Shown here: one piece after another, positions 15,355 through 22,950 of the stretch
Numbering within the stretch: position 1 is the first letter of the stretch
How the letters are laid out: each line of letters starts with the position of its first letter
Assembly: GCA_013178275.1 (NCBI GenBank)
Contig: JABLWZ010000033.1
Location: forward strand, 1-41,185
Length of the DNA: 41,185 nt
Reading direction: 5' to 3'
DNA from: Bacillota bacterium
GTDB taxonomy: Bacteria; Bacillota; Ch66; Ch109
Translations under genes and position numbers: made by a program
Notes under the pieces: model-generated
What the model was told of the DNA's origin: nothing
What the model saw: only the letters and a program-made list of their open reading frames with translations
Database searches by the model: none

Positions 15355-16153
15355 TGCCGATCAGTACATTAAGAACCTGGAAGCGGCTCATTTACTGCGA
15401 GAACCGGTAATTAAAGAAGCGATTAGACAACTGCAGCTCACTCCCGGGAGCTGCGGTCTGGACGTGGGATGCGGCATTGGACTGTATACCCTGCTGCTGG
15501 CGGAGGAAGTGGGCCCGGCTGGAAAAGTTACCGGGCTGGACACTGACCCGCGTTTAATAGAGTACGCGGAACGATTGGCGGTAGAATCGGGCCTGACCGA
15601 GAGATTATCGTTCATCAATGGAGACGCTGCAGAGCTTCCGTTTGCCGACAACACCTTTGCCTGGGCTGGCAGCATGGACTGTATCGGGTATATGCCCCAC
15701 GAGCCGGTCCCTCTGCTGAGAGAGCTGGCCCGGGTGGTTAAACCGGGAGGAACGGTATTCCTGCTTATATGGTCCTCGCAGAAGCTGCTCCCAGGATACC
15801 CGATGCTGGAGGCCAGGCTGAACGCTACTCCATCCGGAATAGCTCCTTTCGACCAAACCATGAATCCAGAGGATCATTTTATGCGAGCTTTAGGTTGGTT
15901 TCGCCAGGCCGGCCTGATGGAACCGATTGCCAGGACTTTTGTTCGAGATATTATCCCTCCCCTGGACCTCGGGACACTGAAGGCCTTGACCGAGCTGCTG
16001 CAGATGCGCTGGGGGGGTGCCGGGGCAGAGGTCGCAAGGGAAGACTGGATGACTTATCGTCGGCTGGTTGATCCGGCTTCACCTGAAATCATCCTAAACC
16101 CGCTTGATTACTACGCGTTTTTTACCTACTCGTTGTTTTGCGGCAGATGTTGA
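15347..16153 (+). CDS. Class I SAM-dependent methyltransferase, UbiE-like
   Basis: This is a cytoplasmic methyltransferase of 268 residues. The SAM-binding motif I is LDVGCGIGLYTLLLAEE around residue 37. An acidic motif II loop (GLDTDPRLIEYAE), motif GDAAELPFADNTFAW, and RVVKPGGTVFLL complete the Rossmann core. The C-terminal 100 residues are not recognised. GTG 15347 lies inside the end of the yibE-like gene with GGAGGGC upstream, so translation is coupled. The substrate is unknown. Given the operator upstream of its partner it is likely induced by the same metal signal, which is unusual for a small-molecule methyltransferase. Confidence 0.85.
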   Translation: MVDADQYIKNLEAAHLLREPVIKEAIRQLQLTPGSCGLDVGCGIGLYTLLLAEEVGPAGKVTGLDTDPRLIEYAERLAVESGLTERLSFINGDAAELPFADNTFAWAGSMDCIGYMPHEPVPLLRELARVVKPGGTVFLLIWSSQKLLPGYPMLEARLNATPSGIAPFDQTMNPEDHFMRALGWFRQAGLMEPIARTFVRDIIPPLDLGTLKALTELLQMRWGGAGAEVAREDWMTYRRLVDPASPEIILNPLDYYAFFTYSLFCGRC

Positions 16154-16214
16154 AGAGGCCGCAGTTAAAAGATAATCATCGGGTTATATTAAACGGCATA
16201 CCGCACGGTGCGTT

Positions 16215-16283
16215 ATTTATCTGATTATGTAGCAATAACAAGAATATATTAATATTGATTTTACGATGGACAAATGCTATTTT
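16215..16283 (+). promoter_or_regulatory. bfr promoter and upstream motif
   Basis: TTGATT (16255-16260) and TATTTT (16278-16283) are spaced 17 bp. ATTTATCTGATTATG at 16215-16229 matches 12 of 15 bases of the yibE palindrome at 14029. The promoter is plausible. The shared motif could be a regulator site for iron-linked genes or chance in AT-rich DNA. Confidence 0.5.
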
Positions 16284-16324
16284 AGACAAAACGACTGCTT
16301 TTCAAAAAAGGAGGGAGTTAAAAG

Positions 16325-16792
16325 ATGAAAGGTGATACCGCGCTTATCGAGACCCTGAATTCGCTTCTAGCGGACGAGCTGTCAGCCATCAACCAGTACA
16401 TAGTGCACTCGGAGATGTGCGCCAACTGGGGCTACGGGAAACTCCACGACCACTTCGAGAAACGGGCTATCGACGAGATGAAGCACGCCGAGACGCTGAT
16501 CGGGAGGATACTGTTCCTGGAGGGGCGCCCGATCGTGAGCGAACTCAAGCCGATCTACATCGGCGGCGAGATACCCGACCAGCTGGAAAACGACCGGAAG
16601 GCCGAGGAGGGGGCGATCGCGGCTTACAACGCGGCGATCAAGCTCGCGGGGGAGGTTGGTGATTTCGCCACCCGGGAGGTCCTGGAGCATATTCTGAACG
16701 ACGAGGACCGCCATATGGACGGGATCGAGGAACTGCTGGACCAGATCTCGCACATGACCCTTCCCATCTTCCTGACCACCAAGGTGGGGTGA
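16325..16792 (+). CDS. bfr: Bacterioferritin
   Basis: This is a 24-subunit iron-storage protein that oxidises Fe2+ and holds the mineral in its core. Its 155 residues align with E. coli Bfr without gaps at the key sites: ferroxidase ligands E18, E51, H54, E94, E127 and H130 are all present. M52, the haem ligand at the dimer interface, is also present (DEMKHAE), so it should bind haem. AAGGAGG precedes ATG 16325. It stands alone with its own terminator. Iron storage beside Feo uptake fits coordinated iron handling, probably with opposite regulation. Confidence 0.96.
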   Translation: MKGDTALIETLNSLLADELSAINQYIVHSEMCANWGYGKLHDHFEKRAIDEMKHAETLIGRILFLEGRPIVSELKPIYIGGEIPDQLENDRKAEEGAIAAYNAAIKLAGEVGDFATREVLEHILNDEDRHMDGIEELLDQISHMTLPIFLTTKVG

Positions 16793-16811
16793 TAACGGTT
16801 ATCGAGGTTTA

Positions 16812-16856
16812 AAAGGCCTCCATCGCGGCAGGAGCCCGGCGGAGGCCTTTTTCTTT
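16812..16856 (+). terminator. Terminator after bfr
   Basis: AAAGGCCTCC (16812-16821) and GGAGGCCTTT (16841-16850) form a perfect 10-bp stem, followed by TTTTCTTT. It is also usable from the minus strand by the convergent SDR gene. Confidence 0.9.
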
Positions 16857-16882
16857 CGGTGGGTGCATCTCAAAACCCGGGA

Positions 16883-17629
16883 TCAGATCACAAAACCGCC
16901 GTTGGGGCTGATGACCTGGCCGGTGATGAAATCGGCCTCGCTGGAGGCGAGGTAGTAGATGCAGGAGGCGATCTCCCGGGCCGCGCCTATCCTCAGCAGG
17001 GGGGTGGCCTGTTCGAGGTCGGCCAGTTCTTCCAGGGTAAGAGTATTTATCATATCAGTGGCGACGACCCCCGGGGCGACACAGTTGACCTGGATATTGG
17101 AGGGCCCGAGTTCCTTGGCCAGCGCCTTGGTCAGGCCGATCACCCCGGCCTTGGCCGCCGAGTAGTGGACCTCGCAGGAGGCCCCTACCATCCCCCAGAT
17201 TGAGGAGACGTTGATTATCTTACCGCTCTTCTGCTTCAGCATCAGCGGGAGGACGCTCTGGCAGCAGTTGAATACCCCCTTCAGGTTTACCCCCATGACC
17301 TGGTCCCACTCGTCCTCGGTGATGCCGCCAAAGAGGCTGTAACGCGAAAGCCCCGCGTTGTTGACCAGCACGTCGAGGCCGCCGAAAGCGCCGAGGCAGT
17401 GATCCACCATCTGGTCGATCCGCGCCCGGTCGGTCACGTCGGCCTGGAACACCGCCACCGACCCACCGGGCCCCTGCAGTTCATCCCGCAGGCGAAGCGC
17501 CTCGGCCTCCGAGGTGTGGTAGTTGAGGAGAACGTTCCAGCCCCTGGCGCAGAATACCTCCGCCGTGGCTTTCCCGATGCCCCGGGCGGCGCCGGTGATG
17601 ATGACCGTCTTTTTGTCCCGCATACCCAT
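16883..17629 (-). CDS. Short-chain dehydrogenase/reductase, FabG-like
   Basis: This is a cytoplasmic NAD(P)H-dependent oxidoreductase of 248 residues. The cofactor motif TGAARGIG lies at 12-19, NNAG at 90-93, and N115, S143, Y156 and K160 form the catalytic tetrad in the classical SDR order. It most resembles 3-oxoacyl-ACP reductase FabG, but lone SDRs with this profile reduce many substrates. On the minus strand GGGAAGGG precedes the first ATG by about 6 bases; the Met at codon 3 is an alternative start. It is transcribed toward bfr and away from the hydrogenase genes. No fatty-acid synthesis genes are nearby. Confidence 0.92.
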   Translation of the reverse strand: MGMRDKKTVIITGAARGIGKATAEVFCARGWNVLLNYHTSEAEALRLRDELQGPGGSVAVFQADVTDRARIDQMVDHCLGAFGGLDVLVNNAGLSRYSLFGGITEDEWDQVMGVNLKGVFNCCQSVLPLMLKQKSGKIINVSSIWGMVGASCEVHYSAAKAGVIGLTKALAKELGPSNIQVNCVAPGVVATDMINTLTLEELADLEQATPLLRIGAAREIASCIYYLASSEADFITGQVISPNGGFVI

Positions 17630-18162
17630 CGCACCCTTCCCAGCTTAAGCCAGATACTCCAATTATATAAAAAAAATCCGCGAATTAAAAACTGCCGACC
17701 GATAAGAGGCTGATATTTTTCAGGGAATTTTCTTCCCAATAACCAGTAACACAAAAAAATAAAAAAATACCACCGAGGTGGAGGATTTTTATTCGAGACG
17801 TCGAACAACTATTCGATAACACGAAAATATAAAAAAGTAGCACCAAGGCCTGATGGTCCAGGAATTGATCCTAAACCCCATATCTTCGAGCTGTTTGGTC
17901 CTAAAGGCTTCAGGGTGGCCCAAGGACAGCAGCCTATGGGTAAGGTGTGAAAATGCCTTGCCTCCCGTGTTTGGAAAGAAGATTGAGTAATAATACTAGA
18001 TCTCTGGATAGAGCCTCCTTCTTTATCTGCGAGAAGCAGTATTGCTCGGTATTCTTTCCCCAATTAACCAAATGACTCACACCATAAACCATGAAAGAAC
18101 AGTGAAAGGGGGAAGAGAAGCAGTCCGTTAGAAACAGATAGAAGAGGGAGGGTTGTTTCAGG
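17630..18162. other. Gene-poor 0.5-kb spacer between SDR and hydrogenase genes
   Basis: No gene with a convincing start and ribosome site is present. A plus-strand frame without stops ends at the TGA at 17948-17950. It encodes a basic peptide with PRPDGPGIDPKPHIFELFGPKGF and then GQQPMGKV, which reads like the C-terminus of a protein with its beginning lost. An imperfect direct repeat (AAAAAAATACCACC near 17760 and AAAAAAGTAGCACC near 17832) lies inside it, and CCACC/GGTGG form a small hairpin at about 17769. A decayed mobile element or gene remnant is the best guess. The final 100 bp probably carry the hydA promoter, but no clear -35/-10 was found. Confidence 0.4.
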
Positions 18163-18948
18163 ATGTCTACAAAGGCGGATTCTAAACCAATCATCAGCGT
18201 CACCCCGGACTGCAAGGGGTGCGACCACTGCACCGAGATATGCCCGACCCGGGCCATCCAGGGGCAGTTGGGAGAAAGGCATCATATCGATTATAAGAAC
18301 TGCGTGAACTGCGGCCAGTGCTTGATTAACTGTCCTTTCGGGGCGATAGCGGACATGACCATGGTGAACCAAGTCAAGGAAGCCCTGCAGGACCCCAACA
18401 AGTACGTGGTTTCTCAGTGTGCTCCGGCGGTAAGGGCCGCCTTGGGCGAAGAGTTCGGCATGCCGGTCGGGACCCTGGTCAAGGGAAAGATGTTTGCCGC
18501 GTTGAGGAAACTGGGGGTTAAGCAGGTTTATGACACCGAGTTCACCGCTGACCTGACCATCATGGAGGAAGGCACCGAGCTTATCGAGAGGATACTGCAC
18601 GGCAAGGGGCCGCTGCCCCAGTTCACCTCCTGCTGTCCCGCCTGGATCAAGTACGCGGAAGACCACTACCCCAAGTTTTTCCCCTACCTTTCCAGCGCCA
18701 AGTCTCCCCAGCAGATGTTTGGGGAGTTTCAGCAGGTGCGGGGTTTCGAGGCGGTTAGAGACGCCACCATCGATATCAAGGGGACCCCGGTCAGGGTGGC
18801 GATCGTGCACGGGCTGAAGAACGTTGAGCCGTTGATAAACGACGTGATGAATGGACGCAGCAGGTACCACTTCATAGAAGTGATGAACTGCCCGGGAGGC
18901 TGCGTCAACGGCGGGGGGCAGCCGATCCGTCATGACCTTGCGATATAG
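18163..18948 (+). CDS. [FeFe] hydrogenase large subunit, internally shortened
   Basis: This aligns with the Desulfovibrio-type periplasmic hydrogenase HydA. Two [4Fe-4S] motifs come first (C17, C20, C23, C27 and C47, C50, C53, C57), then H-cluster motif L1 TSCCPAW (155-161) and L3 EVMNCPGGC (C243, C247) with GGGQP. Motif L2 (MPCxxKxxE) is absent. Sequence passes directly from SPQQMFG (residue 187) to EFQQVRGFEAVRD, which in Desulfovibrio lie about 115 residues apart. The frame stays open, so this is a clean in-frame loss giving 261 residues instead of about 400. One of the four H-cluster cysteines is therefore missing and normal H2 catalysis is unlikely. It starts an operon with hydB and a cytochrome b. 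Confidence 0.88.
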   Translation: MSTKADSKPIISVTPDCKGCDHCTEICPTRAIQGQLGERHHIDYKNCVNCGQCLINCPFGAIADMTMVNQVKEALQDPNKYVVSQCAPAVRAALGEEFGMPVGTLVKGKMFAALRKLGVKQVYDTEFTADLTIMEEGTELIERILHGKGPLPQFTSCCPAWIKYAEDHYPKFFPYLSSAKSPQQMFGEFQQVRGFEAVRDATIDIKGTPVRVAIVHGLKNVEPLINDVMNGRSRYHFIEVMNCPGGCVNGGGQPIRHDLAI

Positions 18949-18960
18949 AGGGGTGATAAG

Positions 18961-19278
18961 ATGAACGCCATCAAAGAAGTAAAGGAAATTTCCCGCCGCC
19001 AGTTCCTAAAAGGAATCGGCGTCTTGGCTGGAACCGCTGTAATCGGTTCGGTACTGCTCAAGTTCGGCAAGATCGTTTACGCGAGAAGTGATGAATACAT
19101 AAAGCTGCGGGCCGCCGCGCTCTACCAGAACGACGCCGGCATGCCCATCCGCAAGTCGCACGAGAACCCCGAGATCAAAGCCATCTACGCGGAGTTCCTC
19201 GAAAAACCCCTCTCCGAAAAATCGGAACACCTGCTGCACACTCACTATGTCGACCGTTATATCCAATTAGCGGGTTAG
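18961..19278 (+). CDS. [FeFe] hydrogenase small subunit with Tat signal
   Basis: This 105-residue protein has a twin-arginine signal, SRRQFLKGIGVLAG at about residues 11-24, followed by a hydrophobic segment. It then has the iron-hydrogenase small-subunit domain with YIKLRAAALYQND, IRKSHENPEIKAIY and HLLHTHYV. In Desulfovibrio this subunit wraps around HydA and its signal exports both together through the Tat system. The large subunit here has no signal, which fits. It lies 12 bp after hydA and 14 bp before the cytochrome b. It appears intact, although its partner is not. Confidence 0.92.
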   Translation: MNAIKEVKEISRRQFLKGIGVLAGTAVIGSVLLKFGKIVYARSDEYIKLRAAALYQNDAGMPIRKSHENPEIKAIYAEFLEKPLSEKSEHLLHTHYVDRYIQLAG

Positions 19279-19292
19279 AGGGGGGATAAGAA

Positions 19293-19975
19293 ATGAGTAA
19301 TACTAAGCCAAAAGCAATGATCCTGAAACACAACCGTTCGACCCGGATCATGCACTGGGTGCATCTGGTCTCGTTCGTGATTCTGCTGGTGACCGGCATC
19401 GGTTTTTACTTCCACATCGACTGGATAAACGCGGCTTTCATGGGGCCGGCCAACGCCTCGCTGGTCCACCGGGTGATGGCGGTGGTATTCACCGTTATAC
19501 CGCTGTTCTACATCCTGACCAACTGGGGCAGTTTCGCCAGGTTTATCGACACCATCTCCAGCATCGGCAAGGATGACATCAAGTGGCTGACCATAATGGG
19601 AGGGTATATTCCTTTCCTCAAGGGAGACGTACCGCCGCAGGACAAGTACACGCCGGCCAGAAGGTCCTGGGCTGGATTATCATCATCGGCTGCTTCCTGT
19701 TCATCATGACCGGTTATCCCATGTGGTTCTTCCGCCACTCCATGCCTTCGTCGCTGCACAACCTCTGCTACAATATCCACGACTGGGACGCACTGATCCT
19801 GGGTCTGGCGGTGCTGGGACACTTCTTCCTGGCGGCGATCTATCCGGCGTCCAGGAAAGAATTTTCTTCGATGATGACCAACGGCTTGGTGGACGCGGAA
19901 TACACCTCGCACCACAACGGCAAGTGGTATAAAGAGCTGAACGACGACCAGGCGGACGCGGGTTTACAGCATTAG
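19293..19975 (+). pseudogene. Cytochrome b561-type subunit, frameshifted
   Basis: This is a di-haem membrane cytochrome b of the formate dehydrogenase gamma/Ni-hydrogenase type, which passes electrons between a periplasmic hydrogenase and the quinone pool. The first frame (19293-19709) encodes RIMHWVHLVSFVILLVTGI, a helix with histidine, and continues to DKYTP. The sequence then continues only in the +1 frame as GQKVLGWIIIIGCFLF up to the stop at 19973. The join lies at about 19654-19658 in CCGGCC; one extra G there would restore a single protein of about 227 residues. So one base is missing. It may be a sequencing error or a real inactivation. ATG 19293 has a GGGGGGATAA ribosome site. Confidence 0.85.
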
Positions 19976-20014
19976 GTATATCCCTCTATACCTAATTACC
20001 CACTACATTCTTTT

Positions 20015-20046
20015 GGGCGGACCTCGACAAGTCCGCTCCCTTTTTT
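20015..20046 (+). terminator. Terminator of the hydrogenase operon
   Basis: GGGCGGAC pairs with GTCCGC-T-CCC around CTCGACAA, followed by TTTTTT at 20041-20046. Strong intrinsic terminator. Confidence 0.88.
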
Positions 20047-20068
20047 ATCTGCCACTTTTTTTCCTTCT

Positions 20069-20139
20069 GTGGCACAGAAAGTCAAAAATGTGTTATTATA
20101 TTAACGGTGGCACCACCGATGCATTTAGTGGCACAGAAA
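20069..20139 (+). promoter_or_regulatory. GTGGCAC repeats in the cbiM upstream region
   Basis: GTGGCACAGAAA occurs twice as exact 12-bp direct repeats (20069-20080 and 20128-20139). A third GTGGCAC sits at 20107-20113, 21 bp before the second copy. An inverted GCCAC lies at 20051-20055. A possible -10, TATTAT (20094-20099), has no decent -35. The array looks like a binding region for a regulator of the cobalt genes. No cobalamin riboswitch was seen. Confidence 0.5.
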
Positions 20140-20193
20140 AGGGTTTACATATATTTCTTTTTCATAGGAGGTGAGTTTTCTTTAGGAGGTCAC

Positions 20194-20223
20194 ATGGTGA
20201 CTTATTGGATTTATATTTTATAG
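20194..20223 (+). CDS. Possible 9-residue leader peptide before cbiM
   Basis: An AGGAGGT site (20184-20190) is followed by ATG and nine codons (MVTYWIYIL) to a TAG 28 bp before the cbiM start. The start codon sits in the loop of GTCAC-ATG-GTGAC. A strong ribosome site with so short a frame suggests a translated leader, but it may be accidental. Confidence 0.3.
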   Translation: MVTYWIYIL

Positions 20224-20251
20224 CTATTCCCTTGATAAGGAGCTGATGATT

Positions 20252-21316
20252 ATGCACATGGCGGATGCACTGATTTCACCCGTGGTCGGCGGGACCATGT
20301 GGGCTGCCGCCGCGGGAGTCGCGGCCTATACGATTAAGAAGACCCAGAACGACATGGACGAAAAGAAGATACCCCTGATGGGGGTGATGGGGGCGTTCGT
20401 GTTCGCCGCCCAGATGATAAACTTCTCCATCCCCGGCACCGGTTCCAGCGGTCACCTCGGTGGCGGCATGCTGCTGGCCGCGATCCTCGGGCCCTACGCC
20501 GGGTTCCTCACCATGGCGGCCATCCTGACGATCCAGTGCCTGTTCTTCGCCGACGGCGGGCTGCTGGCGTTGGGGTGCAATATAATCAATATGGGCTTTT
20601 TCACCTGCTTTGTCGCCTATCCACTCATCTATAAACGGATTTTGGCCCGGGGATACTCGCAGAACCGTATCTTCGGGGCATCCGTGCTGTCGGCGATAAT
20701 CGGCCTGCAGCTCGGAGCCTTTGGGGTGGTGCTGGAGACCCTGCTTTCGAGCAAGACCGAGCTGCCCTTCGGGACCTTCGTTTCACTGATGCAGCCGATC
20801 CATCTCGGGATCGGAATAGTCGAGGGATTGGTCACCGCGGCGGTGCTCGCGTTCATCTGGAAGGCGCGCCCCGAGCTGCTGGAAAAGGCGGCTTCCGGCC
20901 AGGCTCTGGGCGGCATCTCCACCCGCAGGGTGGTTACCGGGCTCGCGATCGCCGCGATACTGGTAGGCGGTCTGCTGTCCTGGTTCGCTTCCGCCAACCC
21001 CGACGGCCTGGAGTGGTCCATGGCCAGGACCTCCGGGCAGGAGGAACTGGAGGCCCCGGAAGGGATCCATCAGACATTCTCCGATATCCAGGAACGGCTG
21101 GCTTTTCTGCCTGATTACAGTTTTAAGGCTTCTGAAAGCGAGCCGGAACCGGGTGCCGCTGAGGCAGAGGCGGTAGAAGAGGAGGCCTGGCCGGCGGTGA
21201 GCGGGGGAACCAGCGTCTCCGGACTGGTCGGAGGAGCCATGACCCTGGCGCTGGCGGCGTTCACCGGGTGGGCGGTCAGCCTGGCCAAGAAAAGGAAAAA
21301 GAATGCTCACGCCTGA
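20252..21316 (+). CDS. cbiM: Cobalt ECF transporter S component CbiM with fused PDGLE (CbiN-like) domain
   Basis: This is the membrane substrate-capture subunit of a Co2+ (or Ni2+) energy-coupling-factor transporter. The N-terminus MHMADALIS provides the metal-chelating His from the family's invariant start, so I prefer ATG 20252 over the in-frame ATG 20246; AAGGAG lies 9 bp upstream. About six membrane helices follow, with GTGSSGHLGGGM as a conserved loop. Residues from about 235 on form the additional domain with SANPDGLEWSM (PDGLE family), ending in another helix. This takes the place of a separate CbiN. An acidic, Glu-rich stretch lies in the fused part. It is first in an operon with cbiQ, cbiO and probably cobA. 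Confidence 0.93.
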   Translation: MHMADALISPVVGGTMWAAAAGVAAYTIKKTQNDMDEKKIPLMGVMGAFVFAAQMINFSIPGTGSSGHLGGGMLLAAILGPYAGFLTMAAILTIQCLFFADGGLLALGCNIINMGFFTCFVAYPLIYKRILARGYSQNRIFGASVLSAIIGLQLGAFGVVLETLLSSKTELPFGTFVSLMQPIHLGIGIVEGLVTAAVLAFIWKARPELLEKAASGQALGGISTRRVVTGLAIAAILVGGLLSWFASANPDGLEWSMARTSGQEELEAPEGIHQTFSDIQERLAFLPDYSFKASESEPEPGAAEAEAVEEEAWPAVSGGTSVSGLVGGAMTLALAAFTGWAVSLAKKRKKNAHA

Positions 21317-21371
21317 TCCCGTCGCTCAAGGTATAATAGGGTTATAAACCCCAAACGAAGCGAGCAGTAGA

Positions 21372-22181
21372 ATGTCGAGCATAATCAACTCAATGTACAA
21401 CCTAAGACAGATGGAGGACCTGGCCCGGATGGAGACGGCTCTCCACCGGGTCCATCCCCTGGCGAAGCTGCTGACCACAATCGCTTACCTGGTTGTGGTT
21501 GTTTCCTTTGATCGCTACGAGGTCACGGCCCTGCTGCCGCTCGTCTTCTACCCGGTCCTGGTGCTGGTTCTGGCGGACATACCCGCCTGGCCTATTATCA
21601 AAAAGGTGCTACTGGTGCAGCCCCTGATCATCGGGATCGGGATACTCAATCCCTGGTTTGACCACCAGGTGATCGAGGTGGGCGGGATGCTGCTGTCGAA
21701 GGGGTGGCTGACCTTTATCTCCATACTTCTAAAGGGGAGTCTGACGGTTGCTGCGGCCTTTTTGCTGATTGCCACCACCGGCATGGACGGGGTCGCGCGG
21801 GCCTTGAGGATGCTGAGGGCACCGCGGCTGTTCGTGCTGCAGCTGCTGCTGACCTACCGCTACATCTCGGTGCTGATGGAGGAGGTGGCCCGCACCCTTC
21901 GGGCCTATTCCCTCCGTTCCCCGAAGGGCAACGGGATTCAACGCCCGGCCTGGGGGCCGCTGGTGGGTCAGCTGATACTGCGGACCTTCGACCGGGCCGA
22001 GCGGGTGTACCAGGCCATGTGCCTGAGGGGGTTCACAGGGGAGTACCGCACGGGACGCCAGCGGGGGCTAGACCTGAGCGATACAGCCTATACAGCCGTC
22101 TGGGTGGTTTTTTTCATCCTGGCCCGGGTATATAATATTCCTGTCCTGATCGGATTACTGCTGACCGGAGGGTTAAGATGA
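21372..22181 (+). CDS. cbiQ: ECF transporter transmembrane T component CbiQ
   Basis: This 269-residue inner-membrane protein couples the ATPase CbiO to CbiM. It has about five hydrophobic helices and the two cytoplasmic coupling motifs with Ala-Arg-Gly-like cores: RTLRAYSLRSPKG and MCLRGFTGEYRTG. The opening MEDLARMETALHRVHPLAKLL is typical of CbiQ. It starts 55 bp after cbiM and its stop overlaps the cbiO start as ATGA. Assignment to cobalt rather than another vitamin follows from the CbiM partner and the corrinoid adenosyltransferase downstream. Confidence 0.93.
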   Translation: MSSIINSMYNLRQMEDLARMETALHRVHPLAKLLTTIAYLVVVVSFDRYEVTALLPLVFYPVLVLVLADIPAWPIIKKVLLVQPLIIGIGILNPWFDHQVIEVGGMLLSKGWLTFISILLKGSLTVAAAFLLIATTGMDGVARALRMLRAPRLFVLQLLLTYRYISVLMEEVARTLRAYSLRSPKGNGIQRPAWGPLVGQLILRTFDRAERVYQAMCLRGFTGEYRTGRQRGLDLSDTAYTAVWVVFFILARVYNIPVLIGLLLTGGLR

Positions 22182-22933
22182 GCCATCACATCATCGAGGC
22201 CCGGGATCTGCACTTCGCCTATCCCGATGGGCACCAAGCGATAAACGGCATTTCCTTCCGCATCCTTCATGGCGAGTCGGTGGGAATAATCGGCGCCAAC
22301 GGCGCGGGTAAGTCAACCCTGCTGATGCTGCTGATGGGGGTCCTGTTGCCTTCCGCGGGGGAGGTACGGGTGGGGGATATGGTGGTGACCAGGAAGACCC
22401 TGCCCCTGGTCCGCCAGAGGCTGGGGATGGTGTTTCAGGACCCCGACGACCAGCTCTTTATGACCACCGTGTATGATGATGTGGCCTTCGGGCCCCGCAA
22501 CTACCGGCTGGACGAGGATGAGGTGGAGCGGAGGGTGATGATGGCACTGGAGATGGTGGGCATCCCTCACCTCAAGGACCGGGCCCCCTTCAAGCTCTCG
22601 GGCGGCGAGAAGCGCTCGGCCGCCATCGCCTCGGTGCTCTCCATGCAGCCCGATATCCTGCTGATGGATGAACCGACCTCATCCCTAGACCCCAAGTCCC
22701 GACGGATGCTGATGCGGCAGCTCGAGGGGTTCGAGCACACCAAGATCATAACCAGCCACGACCTGGACATGGTCTATGAGCTGTGTGAGCGGATCATCCT
22801 GGTAAAAGACGGGACGGTGGTCTCCGACGGTCCCGCGGCTGAGATACTGGTCAACGCCGGGCTGATGGACTCGTGCGGCCTGGAGGTCCCCCGGTCGATC
22901 CAGGGCTGCCCGGTCTGCGGAGGAAAAAGGTGA
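22178..22933 (+). CDS. cbiO: Cobalt ECF transporter ATPase CbiO
   Basis: This is a cytoplasmic ABC ATPase of 251 residues that drives the CbiMQ transporter. Walker A is GANGAGKST near residue 38, the Q-loop FQDPDDQLF is the form typical of ECF ATPases, the signature is LSGGEKR, Walker B is ILLMDEPTSSLD, and the H-loop is ITSHDLD. A C-terminal CPVCGGKR gives two cysteines just before the stop. Translation is coupled to cbiQ by a 4-bp overlap. The last 31 codons and 17 bp beyond are duplicated at 23609-23717 on the other side of an insertion sequence. This first copy is the intact gene. Confidence 0.95.
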   Translation: MSHHIIEARDLHFAYPDGHQAINGISFRILHGESVGIIGANGAGKSTLLMLLMGVLLPSAGEVRVGDMVVTRKTLPLVRQRLGMVFQDPDDQLFMTTVYDDVAFGPRNYRLDEDEVERRVMMALEMVGIPHLKDRAPFKLSGGEKRSAAIASVLSMQPDILLMDEPTSSLDPKSRRMLMRQLEGFEHTKIITSHDLDMVYELCERIILVKDGTVVSDGPAAEILVNAGLMDSCGLEVPRSIQGCPVCGGKR

Positions 22934-22950
22934 ACATACAGATTTAGAAC
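22841..22950 (+). repeat. Long direct repeat, left copy (cbiO 3' end)
   Basis: This 110-bp segment begins GAGATACTGGTC and ends GATTTAGAAC. It is repeated at 23609-23717 with one base missing (GGCTGCCC here, GGCTCCC there). It abuts the left inverted repeat of the IS exactly, so it is read as a target-site duplication. Confidence 0.93.

Noticed and set aside
17809..18063. 84-residue minus-strand open frame
   Set aside because: It has no ribosome site or known motif. The plus-strand reading of the same bases looks more protein-like, so I treat it as part of the unexplained spacer.
18064..18933. 289-residue minus-strand open frame opposite hydA
   Set aside because: It is antisense to recognisable ferredoxin and H-cluster motifs and has no ribosome site.
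20140..20245. Cobalamin riboswitch upstream of cbiM
   Set aside because: No B12-box-like sequence or supporting stems were found; only repeats and two ribosome-site-like strings.
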